DNA of 64,000 nucleotides, from the NCBI RefSeq assembly GCF_041146395.1, contig NW_027182922.1:108501-172500 (forward strand), given 5' to 3'. The stretch comes from Eulemur rufifrons. Its lineage: Eukaryota > Chordata > Mammalia > Primates > Lemuridae. The position numbers and the translations under genes are program-made. Position 1 is the first letter of the stretch, and every line of letters starts with the position of its first letter. Below are positions 23,442-37,561 of the stretch, in pieces. The notes beneath the pieces were generated by a model. The model did no database searches, was not told where the DNA came from, and saw only the letters and a program-made list of their open reading frames with translations.

Positions 23442-25653
23442 AAACCCACGGGCCCACACCCAGAGTATGATAGAGTGGGTTCCCGGGTACAATCCCAGCC
23501 CCCTAAACTCCCCCCGCCCGCCTAATGCAGACAGGGCCCGTGCACTAAGCATAAACAATACCTTTAACAGATAACCCTAACCCTGAACATAACACCCAAC
23601 CCTGTTCCTATTTATCCCCTTAACACGTAAACCTCACCGTGCGCCTAACTTTAACCTCTTATCCTAACGTTAATGCATAACCCATTTCCTGAGAACAACC
23701 CCATCCCATAATTCTAACCCTATTTCCTAGTCATCACTGTGACACCTAATCCCTAACCCTAATTCTAAACCGCTAACCCTAACCGTAACCCTACCTACAA
23801 CCCTAACACTGACAGTAACCCTTACTTCTAACCCCAACGCTATGCCTAACAAAAACCCTAATCCTTGACCCTAACCCTTCACCCTAACCCCTAAGCCTTA
23901 CCCTATCCCTTAACCCTAATCCTAATCCTAACCATTAAACCTAACCCTAGCTCTTTTTTTTTTTTTGAGACAGAGTCTCACTCTGTTGCCCGGGCTAGAG
24001 TGAGTGCCGTGGCGTCAGCCTAGCTCACAGCAACCTCACACTCCTGGGCTTAAGCGATCCTACTGCCTCAGCCTTCCGAGTAGCTGGGACTACAGGCATG
24101 CGCCACGATGCCTGGCTAATTTTTTGTATATATATATTTTAGTTGTCCATATAATTTCTTTCTATTTTTAGTAGAGACGGGGTCTCACTCTTGCTCAGGC
24201 TGGTCTCGAACTCCTGACCTCGAGCGATCCACCCGCCTCGGCCTCCCAGAGTGCTAGGATTACAGGCGTGAGCCACCGCGCCCGGCCCCAGGCTCTTAAA
24301 ACTAACCCTAAACCTTACCCTCACGACTAGACCTAACCCTGACACTAACCTAACACCTAACCCTAACCAGAACCCCTAAAGCTAACCCTGAACCCTATCC
24401 CTAACCCTAGCAGTAAACTTTAACCCTAAACCTAAGCCCAACCCGTAGCACTAATCCTATCCTTTTACCCTAAAACTAACCCCTAAACCTAACCCCTATA
24501 CCTCACCCTAACTCTAACCCCAATCCTAATTCTAACCATACCCCTTCTTAAAACACTAACTCCTAACCGCTAACCCTAACACTAACCAAAAACCCTAATC
24601 ACTAATCCCTAACCCTAATGCTTAACCTTTACCCTAACCGTTAACCCTCACCCTAAATCTTAACACTGACCCTAACCTTAACCTTTAACTCTAAGCCTAA
24701 CCCTTAACCCTACAGTAAGGAAGACCCTTAATGCTAATGGGATCCCTTATCCCTAACCCTAACACTACAGCTACAAATAACCCTAACCTTTGATCCTTAA
24801 ACCTAACCCCTAACACTTACTTTAACCCCAAACCCTAACCCTAATCCTAAGCATTAAACCTAACCCTATCTCTTAACCCTAACGCTAGCCCTTACCCTAA
24901 CGCCTAGATCTAACCCTAAATCTAACCTACCGCCTAATCCTAACCTTAAGCCCTAATCCTAACTTTAACCCTGAACCCTAAACCTACCCGTAACCCTTAA
25001 CACTAACCCTATCCGTGAACCTTAACCCTGACCCTAACCATTACCCGCACCAAAGCATTTAACCCTGACCCTAACCCTAATCCTTAATGATAACCCTAAG
25101 ACTAAACCCTAACCCTAAGCCCAACACTTAAACCTAATCCTATCCCTTAACCCTAACCCAAATGCTAACCCCTAAACGTAACCCTCACCGTGAACAGTAA
25201 ACCTAACCCTAACCTCTAACACAAAACATAGCACATAACTCTAACCCTAAAACTAACCCTAACCCTAACCCTAACCCTAAACCCTAACTCTTAACCTTAA
25301 CCCTAAGCGTTAACTCTCATGCTAACCTTTAATCCTAACCCTAATCCTAATCTTCAACCCTAAACCTAACACTTAACCCTAACCCTGTACCTAACCTAAC
25401 ACCTCATTTTAACCCTAACCGTAAACCTCAACCCTAAACCAAAGTGTAACCGTTAAACTTAAGAGTAACCTTTAACCCTAACCCTAATCCCTATCCCTAA
25501 GCCCTCACCCTAACACTAAACTTCATCCTTAACCCTAACCATAATCCTAACCCTAAATCTAATTCTCAGACTTCTTGCTTTCTTAGAGTTTAGAAAGCCG
25601 GCAATCCTCCCATGCCATGCGTGAAAGGAGGCTCTACCACTGTGTCCTGCATG
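23442..25653 (+). repeat. Macrosatellite unit 10 (antisense Alu copy 1)
   Basis: 2212 bp including the Alu at 23954-24287. It shares private variants with unit 11, including CCCACACCCAGAG, CCCGTAGCACTAATCC and GTTTATCCCC-like wording near 23610. Confidence 0.95.
23954..24287 (-). mobile_element. Dimeric Alu SINE, strepsirrhine type, antisense copy 1
   Basis: Reads T13-GAGACAGAGTCTCACTC to CCGCGCCCGGCC on the plus strand, so it is a complete minus-strand Alu. The B box is intact (GGTCTCGAAC on plus, 24202-24211). Flanks are AGCTCTT on the left and AGGCTCTT on the right, a slightly changed target-site duplication. The linker has GTCCATATAATTTC, the complement of the strepsirrhine-type wording. 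It shares CCACGATGCC with copy 2. Confidence 0.97.
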
Positions 25654-27866
25654 AAACCCACGGGCCCACACCCAGAGTATGATAGAGTGGGTTCCCGGGT
25701 ACAATCCCAGCCCCCTAAACTCCCCCCGCCCGCCTAATGCAGACAGGGCCCGTGCACTAAGCATAAACAATACCTTTAACAGATAACCCTAACCCTGAAC
25801 ATAACACCCAACCCTGTTCCTATTTATCCCCTTAACACGTAAACCTCACCGTGCGCCTAACTTTAACCTCTTATCCTAACGTTAATGCATAACCCATTTC
25901 CTGAGAACAACCCCATCCCATAATTCTAACCCTATTTCCTAGTCATCACTGTGACACCTAATCCCTAACCCTAATTCTAAACCGCTAACCCTAACCGTAA
26001 CCCTACCTACAACCCTAACACTGACAGTAACCCTTACTTCTAACCCCAACGCTATGCCTAACAAAAACCCTAATCCTTGACCCTAACCCTTCACCCTAAC
26101 CCCTAAGCCTTACCCTATCCCTTAACCCTAATCCTAATCCTAACCATTAAACCTAACCCTAGCTCTTTTTTTTTTTTTTGAGACAGAGTCTCACTCTGTT
26201 GCCCGGGCTAGAGTGAGTGCCGTGGCGTCAGCCTAGCTCACAGCAACCTCACACTCCTGGGCTTAAGCGATCCTACTGCCTCAGCCTTCCGAGTAGCTGG
26301 GACTACAGTCATGCGCCACGATGCCTGGCTAATTTTTTGTATATATATATTTTAGTTGTCCATATAATTTCTTTCTATTTTTAGTAGAGACGGGGTCTCA
26401 CTCTTGCTCAGGCTGGTCTCGAACTCCTGACCTCGAGCGATCCACCCGCCTCGGCCTCCCAGAGTGCTAGGATTACAGGCGTGAGCCACCGCGCCCGGCC
26501 CCAGGCTCTTAAAACTAACCCTAAACCTTACCCTCACGACTAGACCTAACCCTGACACTAACCTAACACCTAACCCTAACCAGAACCCCTAAAGCTAACC
26601 CTGAACCCTATCCCTAACCCTAGCAGTAAACTTTAACCCTAAACCTAAGCCCAACCCGTAGCACTAATCCTATCCTTTTACCCTAAAACTAACCCCTAAA
26701 CCTAACCCCTATACCTCACCCTAACTCTAACCCCAATCCTAATTCTAACCATACCCCTTCTTAAAACACTAACTCCTAACCGCTAACCCTAACACTAACC
26801 AAAAACCCTAATCACTAATCCCTAACCCTAATGCTTAACCTTTACCCTAACCGTTAACCCTCACCCTAAATCTTAACACTGACCCTAACCTTAACCTTTA
26901 ACTCTAAGCCTAACCCTTAACCCTACAGTAAGGAAGACCCTTAAGGCTAATGGGATCCCTTATCCCTAACCCTAACACTACAGCTAAAAATAACCCTAAT
27001 CTTTGATCCTTAAACCTAACCCCTAACACTTACTTTAACCCCAAACCCTAACCCTAATCCTAAGCATTAAACCTAACCCTATCTCTTAACCCTAACGCTA
27101 GCCCTTACCCTAACGCCTAGATCTAACCCTAAATCTAACCTACCGCCTAATCCTAACCTTAAGCCCTAATGCTAACTTTAACCCTGAACCCTAAACCTAT
27201 CCGTAACCCTTAACACTAACCCTATCCGTGAACCTTAACCCTGACCCTAACCATTACCCGCACCCAAGCATTTAACCCTGACCCTACCCCTAATCCTTAA
27301 TGATAACCCTAACACTAAACCCTAACCCTAAGCCCAACACTTAACCCTAATCCTATCCCTTAACCCTAACCCTAATGCTAACCCATAAACGTTACCCTCA
27401 CCGTGAGCAGTAAACCTAATCCTAACCTCTAACACAAACCATAGAACATAACTCTAACCCTAAAACTAACCCTAACCCTGAACCTAACCCTAAACCCTAA
27501 CTCTTAACCTTAACCCTAAGCGTTAACTCTCACGCTAACCTTTAATCCTAACCCTAATCCTAATCTTCAACCCTAAACGTAACACTTAACCCTAACCCTG
27601 TACCTAACCTAACACCTCATCTTAACCCTAACTGTAAACCTCAACCCAAAACCAAAGTGTAACCGTTAAACTTAAGAGTAACCTTTAACCCTAACCCTAA
27701 TCCCTATCCCTAAGCCCTCACCCTAACACTAAACTTCATCCTTAACCCTAACCATAATCCTAACCCTAAATCTAATTCTCAGACTTCTTGCTTTCTTAGA
27801 GTTTAGAAAGCCTGCAATCCTCCCATGCCATGCGTGATAGGAGGCTCTACCACTGTGTCCTGCATG
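25654..27866 (+). repeat. Macrosatellite unit 11 (antisense Alu copy 2)
   Basis: 2213 bp. Nearly identical to unit 10 up to about 26944, where it reads CTTAAGGCTAATGGG instead of CTTAATGC, and diverges after that. From 27226 it enters the 7.8-kb duplicated block. Confidence 0.95.
26166..26500 (-). mobile_element. Dimeric Alu SINE, strepsirrhine type, antisense copy 2
   Basis: Same insertion as copy 1 (identical flanks and orientation, 2213 bp further right). It has one more T in the tail and a private ACTACAGTCATGC change. Confidence 0.97.
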
Positions 27867-29744
27867 AAACCCACGGGCCCATACCCAGAGTATGATAGAG
27901 TGGGTTCCCGGGTACAATCCCAGCCCCCTAAATTCCCCCCGCCCGCCTAATGCAGACAAGGCCCATGCGCTAAGCATAAACAATACCTTTAACAGATAAC
28001 CCTAACCCTGAACATAACACCCAACCCTGTTCCTATTTCTCCCCTTAACACGTAAACCTCACCGTGCGCCTAACTTTAACCTCTTATCCTAACGTTAATG
28101 CATAACCCATCTCCTGAGAACAACCCCTATCCCATAATTCTAACCCTATATCCTTGTAATCACTGAGACACCTAATCCCTAACCCTAATTCTAAACCGCT
28201 AACCCTAACCGTAACCCTACCTACAACCCTAACACTGACAGTAACCCTTACTTCTAAACCCCAACGCTATGCCTAACAAAAACCCTAACCCTTGACCCTA
28301 ACCCTTCACCCTAACCCCTAAGGCTTACCCTATCCCTTAACCCTAATCCTAATCCTAACCATTAAACCTAACTCTAGCTCTTAAAGCTAACCCTAAACCT
28401 TACCCTCACGACTAGACCTAACCCTGAAACTAACCTAACACCTAATACTAACCAGAACCCCTAAAGCTAACCCTGAACCCTATCCCTAACCCTAGCAGTA
28501 AACTTTAACCCTAAACCTAAGCCCAACCCGTAACCCTAATCCTATCCTTTTACCCTGAAACTAACCCCTAAACCTAACCCCTATACCTCACCCTAACTCT
28601 AACCCCAATCCTAATTCTAACCATACCGCTTCATAAAACACTAACTCCTAACCGCTAACCCTAACACTAACCAAAAACCCCAATCACTAATACCTAACCC
28701 TAACGCTTAACCTTTACCCTAACCGTTAACCCTCACCCTAAATCTTAACACTGACCCTAACCTTAACCTTTAACTCTAAGCCTAACCCTTAACCCTACAG
28801 TAAGGAAGACCCTTAATGCTAATGGGATCCCTTATCCCTAACCCTAACACTACAGCTAAAAATAACCCTAACCTTTGATCCTTAAACCTAACCCCGAACA
28901 CTTACTTTAACCCCGAACCCTAACCCTAATCCTAAGCATTAAACCTAACCCTATCTCTTAACCCTAACGCTAGCCCTTACCCTAACGCGTAGATCTAATC
29001 CTAAATCTAACCTACCGCCTAATCCTAACCTTAAGCCCTAATGCTAACTCTAACCCTGAACCCTAAACCTACCTTAACCCTTAACACTAACCCTATCCGT
29101 GAACCTTAACCCTGACCCTAACCATTACCCGCACCCAAGCATTTAACACTGACCCTACCCCTAATCCTTAATGATAACCCTAACACTAAACCCTAACCCT
29201 AAGCTCAACACTTAACCCTAATCCTATCCCTTAACCCTAACCATAACCCTAATGCTAACCCCTAAACGTAATCCTAACCGTCACCAGTAAACCTAACCCT
29301 AACGTCTAACACAAACCATAGCACATAACTCTAACCCTAAAACTAACCCGAACCCTAACCCTAACCCTAAACCCTAACTCTTAACCTTAACCGTAAGCGT
29401 TAACTCTCACGCTAACCTTTAATCCTAACCCTAATCCTAATCTTCAACCCAAAACCTAATACTTAACCCTAAACCTGTACCTAACCCTAACCCCTCATCT
29501 TAACCCTAACCGTAAACCTCAACCCTAAACCAAAGTGTAACCGTTAAACCTAAGAGTAACCTTTAACCCTAACCCTAATCCCTATCCCTAAGCCCTCACT
29601 CTAACACTAAACTTCATCCTTAACGCTAACCATAATCCTAACCCTAAATCTAATTCTCAGACTTCTTGCTTTCTTAGAGTTTAGAAAGCCTGCAATCCTC
29701 CCATGCCATGCGTGAAAGGAGGCTCTACCACTGTGTCCTGCATG
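27867..29744 (+). repeat. Macrosatellite unit 12
   Basis: 1878 bp without Alu. First unit of the 7817-bp four-unit block. Diagnostic wording TATCCTTGTAATCACTGAG (28148) and CCCCAATCACTAATACC (28678) recurs at the same offset in unit 16. Confidence 0.93.
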
Positions 29745-31956
29745 AAACCCACGGGCCCATACCCAGAGTATGATAGAGTGGGTTCCCGGGTACAATCCCA
29801 GCCCCCTAAACTCCCCCCGCCCACCTAATGCAGACAGGGCCCGTGCGCTAAGCATAAACAATACCTTTAACAGATAACCCTAACCCTCAACATAACACCC
29901 AACCCTGTTCCTATTTCTCCCCTTAACACGTAAACCTCACCGTGCACCTAACTTTAACCTCTTATCCTAACGTTAATGCATAACCCATTTCCTGAGAACA
30001 ACCCCATCCCATAATTCTAACCCTATTTCCTAGTCATCACTGTGACACCTAATCCCTAACCCTAATTCTAAACCGCTAACCCTAACCGTAACCCTACCTA
30101 CAACCCTAACACTGACAGTAACCCTTACTTCTAACCCCAACGCTATGCCTAACAAAAACCCTAATCCTTGACCCTAACCCTTCACCCTAACCCCTAAGCC
30201 TTACCCTATCCCTTAACCCTAATCCTAATCCTAACCATTAAACCTAACCCTAGCTCTTTTTTTTTTTTTGAGACAGAGTCTCACTCTGTTGCCCGGGCTA
30301 GAGTGAGTGCCGTGGCGTCAGCCTAGCTCACAGCAACCTCACACTCCTGGGCTTAAGCGATCCTACTGCCTCAGCCTTCCGAGTAGCTGGGACTACAGGC
30401 ATGCGCCACCATGCCTGGCTAATTTTTTGTATATATATATTTTAGTTGTCCATATAATTTCTTTCTATTTTTAGTAGAGACGGGGTCTCACTCTTGCTCA
30501 GGCTGGTCTCGAACTCCTGACCTCGAGCGATCCACCCGCCTCGGCCTCCCAGAGTGCTAGGATTACAGGCGTGAGCCACCGCGCCCGGCCCCAGGCTCTT
30601 AAAACTAACCCTAAACCTTACCCTCACGACTAGACCTAACCCTGACACTAACCTAACACCTAACCCTAACCAGAACCCCTAAAGCAAACCCTGAACCCTA
30701 TCCCTAACCCTAGCAGTAAACTTTAACCCTAAACCTAAGCCCAACCGGTAACCCTAATCCTATCCTTTTACCCTAAAACTAACCCCTAAACCTAACCCCT
30801 ATACCTCACCCTAACTCTAACCCCAATCCTAATTCTAACCATACCCCTTCTTAAAACACTAACTCCTAACCGCTAACCCTAACACTAGCAAAAAACCCTA
30901 ATCGCTAATCCCTAACCCTAACACTTAACCTTTACCCTTACCGTTAACCCTCACCCTAAATCTTAACACTGACCCTAACCTTAACCTTTAACTCTAAGCC
31001 TAACCCTTAACCCTACAGTAAGGAAGACCCTTAATGCTAATGGGATCCCTTATCCCTAACCCTAACACTAGAGCTACAAATAACCCTAACCTTTGATCCT
31101 TAAACCTAACCCCTAACACTTACTTTAACCCCAAACCCTAACCCTAATCCTAAGCATTAAACCTAACCCTATCTCTTAACCCTAACGCTAGCCCTTACCC
31201 TAACGCCTAGATCTAACCCTAAATCTAACCTACCGCCTAATCCTAACCTTAAGCCCTAATGCTAACTCTAACCCTGAACCCTAAACCTACCCGTAACCCT
31301 TAACACTAACCCTATCCGTGAACCTTAACCCTGACCCTAACCATTACCCGCACCCAAGCATTTAACCGTGACCCTAACCCTAATCCTTAATGATAACCCT
31401 AACACTAAACCCTAACCCTAAGCCCAACACTTAACCCTAATCCTATCCCTTAACCCTAACCCTAATGCTAACCCCTAAACGTAACCCTCACCGTGAGCAG
31501 TAAACCTAAACCTAACCTCTAACACAAACCATAGCACATAACTCTAACCCTAAAACTAACCCTAACCCTAACCCTAACCCTAAACCCTAACTCTTAACCT
31601 TAACCCTAAGCGTTAACTCTCACGCTAACCTTTAATCCTAACCCTAATCCTAATCTTCAACCCTAAACCTAACACTTAACCCTAACCCTGTACCTAACCT
31701 AACACCTCATCTTAACCCTAACCGTAAACCTCAACCCTAAACCAAAGTGTAACCGTTAAACTTAAGAGTAACCTTTAACCCTAACCCTAATCCCTACCGC
31801 TAAGCCCTCACCCTAACACTAAACTTCATCCTTCACCCTAACCATAATCCTAACCCTAAATCTAATTCTCAGACTTCTTGCTTTCTTAGAGTTTAGAAAG
31901 CCTGCAATCCTCCCATGCCATGCGTGAAAGGAGGCTCTACCACTGTGTCCTGCATG
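29745..31956 (+). repeat. Macrosatellite unit 13 (antisense Alu copy 3)
   Basis: 2212 bp. Second unit of the four-unit block. The variants CAACCGGTAACC, CACTAGCAAAAAACC and ACTAGAGCTAC recur in unit 17. Confidence 0.95.
30257..30590 (-). mobile_element. Dimeric Alu SINE, strepsirrhine type, antisense copy 3
   Basis: Same position, orientation and flanks as copies 1 and 2. It reads CCACCATGCC where they read CCACGATGCC, so it groups with copy 4. Confidence 0.97.
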
Positions 31957-33834
31957 AAACCCACGGGCCCATACCCAGAGTATGATAGAGTGGGTTCCCG
32001 GGTACAATCCCAGCCCCCTAAATTCCCCCCGCCCGCCTAATGCAGACAGGGCCCATGCGCTAAGCATAAACAATACCTTTAACAGATAACCCTAACCCTG
32101 AACATAACACCCAACCCTGTTCCTATTTCTCCCCTTAACACGTAAACCTCACCGTGCGCCTAACTTTAACCTCTTATCCTAACGTTAATGCATAACCCAT
32201 CTCCTGAGAACAACCCCTATCCCATAATTCTAACCCTATATCCTTGTAATCACTGAGACACCTAATCCCTAACCCTAATTCTAAACCGCGAACCCTAACC
32301 GTAACCCTACCTACAACCCTAACACTGACAGTAACCCTTACTTCTAAACCCCAACGCTATGCCTAACAAAAACCCTAACCCTTGACCCTAACCCTTCACC
32401 CTACCCCTAAGTCTTACCCTATCCCTTAACCCTAATCCTAATCCTAACCATTAAACCTAACTCTAGCTCTTAAAGCTAACCCTAAACCTTACCCTCACGA
32501 CTAGACCTAACCCTGACACTAAACTAACACCTAATCCTAACCAGAACCCCTAAAGCTAACCCTGAAGCCTATCCCTAACCCTAGCAGTAAACTTTAAGCC
32601 TAAACCTAAGCCCAACCCGTAACCCTAATCCTATCCTTTTACCCTAAAACTAACCCCTAAACCTAACCCCTATACCTCACCCTAACTCTAACCCCAATCC
32701 TAATTCTAACCATACCGCTTCATAAAACACTAACTCCTAACCGCTAACCCTAACACTAACCAAAAACCCTAATCACTAATCCCTAACCCTAACGCTTAAC
32801 CTTTACCCTAACCGTTAACCCTCACCCTAAATCTTAACACTGACCCTAACCTTAACGTTTAACTCTAAGCCTAACCCTTAACCCTACAGTAAGGAAGACC
32901 CTTAATGCTAATGGGATCCCTTATCCCTAACCCTAACACTACAGCTAAAAATAACCCTAACCTTTGATCCTTAAACCTAACCCCGAACACTTACTTTAAC
33001 CCCGAACCCTAACCCTAATCCTAAGCATTAAACCTAACCCTATCTCTTAACCCTAACGCTAGCCCTTACCCTAACGCCTAGATCTAACCCTAAATCTAAC
33101 CTACCGCCTAATCCTAACCTTAAGCCCTAATGCTAACTCTAAACCTGAACCCTAAACCTACCTGTAACCCTTAACACTAACCCTATCCGTGAACCTTAAC
33201 CCTGACCCTAACCATTACCCGCACCCAAGCATTTAACCCTGACCCTACCCCTAATCCTTAATGATAACCCTAAAACTAAACCCTAACCCTAAGCTCAACA
33301 CTTAACCCTAATCCTATCCCTTAACCCTAACCATAACCCTAATGCTAACCCCTAAACGTAATCCTAACCGCCACCAGTAAACCTAACCCTAACCTCTAAC
33401 ACAAACGATAGCACATAACTCTAACCCTAAAACTAACCCTAACCCTAACCCTAACCCTAAACCCTAACTCTTAACCTTAACCCTAAGCGTTAACTCTCAC
33501 GCTAACCTTTAATCCTAACCCTAATCCTAATCTTCAAACCAAAACCTAACACTTAACCCTAACCCTGTACCTAACCCTAACCCCTCATCTTAACCCGAAC
33601 CGTAAACCTCAACCCTAAACCAAAGTGTAACCGTTAAACCTAAGAGTAACATTTAACCCTAACCCTAAGCCCTAACTCTAAGCCCTCACCCTAACACTAA
33701 ACTTCATCCTTAACCCTAACCAGAATCCTAACCCTAAATCTAATTCTCAGACTTCTTGCTTTCTTAGAGTTTAGAAAGCCTGCAATCCTCCCATGCCATG
33801 TGTGAAAAGAGGCTCTACCACTGTGTCATGCATG
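31957..33834 (+). repeat. Macrosatellite unit 14
   Basis: 1878 bp. Third unit of the block. Carries CTTAACGTTT at 32851, one of the few places where it differs from its duplicate (CTTCACCTTT at 40668). Confidence 0.93.
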
Positions 33835-35683
33835 AAACCCACGGGCCCATACCCAGAGTATGATAGAGTGGGTTCCCGGGTACAATCCCAGCCCCTGAAA
33901 CTCCCCCCGCCCGCCTAATGCAGACAGGGCCCGTGCGCTAAGCATAAACAATACCTTTAACAGATACCCTAACCCTGAACATAACACCCAACCCTGTTCC
34001 TATTTCTCCCCTTAACACGTAAACCTCACCGTGCCCTAACTTTAAACTCTTATCCTAAGGTTAATGGATAACCCATTTCCTTAGAACAACCCCTATCCCA
34101 TAATTCTAACCCTATATCCTAGTCATCACTGTGACACCTAATCGCTAACCCTAATTCTAAACTGCTAACCCTAACCGTAACCCTACCGACAACCCTAACA
34201 CTGACAGTAAACCTAACTTCTAACCGCAACGATATGCCTAACAAAAACCCTAACCCTTGACCCTAAACCCTAAGCCTTACGCTAACCCTTAATCCTAATC
34301 CTAACCATTAAACCTAACCCTAGCTCTTAAAGCTAACCCTAAACCTTACCCTCACGACTAGACCTAACCCTGACACTAACCTAACACCTAACCCTAACCA
34401 GAACCCCTAAAGCTAAGCCTGAACCCTATCCCTACCCTAGCAGTAAACTTTAACCCTAAACCTAAGCCCAACCCGTAACCCTAATCCTATCCTTTTACCC
34501 TAAAACTAACCCCTAAACCTAAACCCTATACCTCACCCTAACTCTAACCCCAATCCTAATTGTAACCATACCCGTTCATAAAACACTAACTCCTAACCGA
34601 TAACCCTAACACTAACCAAAAACCCTAATCACTAATCCCTAACCCTAACGCTTAACCTTTACCCTAACCATTAACCCTCACCCTAATTCTTAACACTGAC
34701 CGTAACCTTAACCTTTAACTCTAAGCCTTACCCTTAACCCTACAGTAAGGAAGACCCTTAATGCTAATGGGATCCCTTATCCCTAACCCTAACACTACAG
34801 CTAAAAATAACCCTAACCTTTGATCCTTAAAACTAACCCCTAACACTTACTTTAACCGCAAACCCTAACCCTAATCCTAAGCATTAAACCTAACCCTATC
34901 TCTTAACCCTAACGCTAGCCCTTACACTAACGCCTAGATCTAACCCGAATTCTAACCTACCGCCTTATCCTAACCTTAAGCCCTAATGCTAACTCTAACC
35001 CTGAACCCTAAACCTACCTGTAACCCTTAACACTAACCCTAACCGTGAACCTTAACCCTGACCCTAACCATTACCCGCACCCAAGCATTTAACCCTGACC
35101 CTACCCCTAATCCTTAATGATAACCCTAACACTAAACCCTAACCCTAAGCCCAACACTTAACCCTAATCCTATCCCTTAACCCTAACCCTAATGCTAACC
35201 CATAAACGTTACCCTCACCGTGAGCAGTAAACCTAATCCTAACCTCTAACACAAACCATAGAACATAACTCTAACCCTAAAACTAACCCTAACCCTGAAC
35301 CTAACCCTAAACCCTAACTCTTAACCTTAACCCTAAGCGTTAACTCTCACGCTAACCTTTAATCCTAACCCTAATCCTAATCTTCAACCCTAAACGTAAC
35401 ACTTAACCCTAACCCTGTACCTAACCTAACACCTCATCTTAACCCTAACTGTAAACCTCAACCCAAAACCAAAGTGTAACCGTTAAACTTAAGAGTAACC
35501 TTTAACCCTAACCCTAATCCCTATCCCTAAGCCCTCACCCTAACACTAAACTTCATCCTTAACCCTAACCATAATCCTAACCCTAAATCTAATTCTCAGA
35601 CTTCTTGCTTTCTTAGAGTTTAGAAAGCCTGCAATCCTCCCATGCCATGCGTGATAGGAGGCTCTACCACTGTGTCCTGCATG
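33835..35683 (+). repeat. Macrosatellite unit 15
   Basis: 1849 bp, the shortest. It lacks the CCCTTCACCCTAACC segment at about 34260 and has AGATACCCTAACC after the core. The core spanning its left edge carries a nonsense change in the minus-strand frame (plus-strand TCA at 33826-33828). Confidence 0.93.
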
Positions 35684-37561
35684 AAACCCACGGGCCCATA
35701 CCCAGAGTATGATAGAGTGGGTTCCCGGGTACAATCCCAGCCCCCTAAATTCCCCCCGCCCGCCTAATGCAGACAAGGCCCATGCGCTAAGCATAAACAA
35801 TACCTTTAACAGATAACCCTAACCCTGAACATAACACCCAACCCTGTTCCTATTTCTCCCCTTAACACGTAAACCTCACCGTGCGCCTAACTTTAACCTC
35901 TTATCCTAACGTTAATGCATAACCCATCTCCTGAGAACAACCCCTATCCCATAATTCTAACCCTATATCCTTGTAATCACTGAGACACCTAATCCCTAAC
36001 CCTAATTCTAAACCGCTAACCCTAACCGTAACCCTACCTACAACCCTAACACTGACAGTAACCCTTACTTCTAAACCCCAACGCTATGCCTAACAAAAAC
36101 CCTAACCCTTGACCCTAACCCTTCACCCTAACCCCTAAGGCTTACCCTATCCCTTAACCCTAATCCTAATCCTAACCATTAAACCTAACTCTAGCTCTTA
36201 AAGCTAACCCTAAACCTTACCCTCACGACTAGACCTAACCCTGAAACTAACCTAACACCTAATACTAACCAGAACCCCTAAAGCTAACCCTGAACCCTAT
36301 CCCTAACCCTAGCAGTAAACTTTAACCCTAAACCTAAGCCCAACCCGTAACCCTAATCCTATCCTTTTACCCTGAAACTAACCCCTAAACCTAACCCCTA
36401 TACCTCACCCTAACTCTAACCCCAATCCTAATTCTAACCATACCGCTTCATAAAACACTAACTCCTAACCGCTAACCCTAACACTAACCAAAAACCCCAA
36501 TCACTAATACCTAACCCTAACGCTTAACCTTTACCCTAACCGTTAACCCTCACCCTAAATCTTAACACTGACCCTAACCTTAACCTTTAACTCTAAGCCT
36601 AACCCTTAACCCTACAGTAAGGAAGACCCTTAATGCTAATGGGATCCCTTATCCCTAACCCTAACACTACAGCTAAAAATAACCCTAACCTTTGATCCTT
36701 AAACCTAACCCCGAACACTTACTTTAACCCCGAACCCTAACCCTAATCCTAAGCATTAAACCTAACCCTATCTCTTAACCCTAACGCTAGCCCTTACCCT
36801 AACGCGTAGATCTAATCCTAAATCTAACCTACCGCCTAATCCTAACCTTAAGCCCTAATGCTAACTCTAACCCTGAACCCTAAACCTACCTTAACCCTTA
36901 ACACTAACCCTATCCGTGAACCTTAACCCTGACCCTAACCATTACCCGCACCCAAGCATTTAACACTGACCCTACCCCTAATCCTTAATGATAACCCTAA
37001 CACTAAACCCTAACCCTAAGCTCAACACTTAACCCTAATCCTATCCCTTAACCCTAACCATAACCCTAATGCTAACCCCTAAACGTAATCCTAACCGTCA
37101 CCAGTAAACCTAACCCTAACGTCTAACACAAACCATAGCACATAACTCTAACCCTAAAACTAACCCGAACCCTAACCCTAACCCTAAACCCTAACTCTTA
37201 ACCTTAACCGTAAGCGTTAACTCTCACGCTAACCTTTAATCCTAACCCTAATCCTAATCTTCAACCCAAAACCTAATACTTAACCCTAAACCTGTACCTA
37301 ACCCTAACCCCTCATCTTAACCCTAACCGTAAACCTCAACCCTAAACCAAAGTGTAACCGTTAAACCTAAGAGTAACCTTTAACCCTAACCCTAATCCCT
37401 ATCCCTAAGCCCTCACTCTAACACTAAACTTCATCCTTAACGCTAACCATAATCCTAACCCTAAATCTAATTCTCAGACTTCTTGCTTTCTTAGAGTTTA
37501 GAAAGCCTGCAATCCTCCCATGCCATGCGTGAAAGGAGGCTCTACCACTGTGTCCTGCATG
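35684..37561 (+). repeat. Macrosatellite unit 16 (duplicate of unit 12)
   Basis: 1878 bp, at a constant offset of 7817 from unit 12 with the same private variants. I saw no differences on reading by eye. Confidence 0.93.

Larger units (their letters stand above)
22410..26944 (+). repeat. Tandem duplication of one Alu-bearing unit, period ~2.21 kb
   Basis: Wording from about 22410 repeats from about 24622, including GCACCAAAGCATTT, CTCACCGTGAACAG and GAAAGCCGGCAATCC. The left limit is ACGTTTAACC against ATGCTTAACC. The right limit is at about 26944. The two Alu copies inside differ by one T and one substitution. Confidence 0.88.

Noticed and set aside
24139..24345. 68-codon minus-strand frame, also at 26352, 30442 and 38259
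   Set aside because: It translates telomere-like sequence running into the antisense Alu (the [18 protein letters not shown] wording is the usual conceptual translation of Alu). Not a gene.
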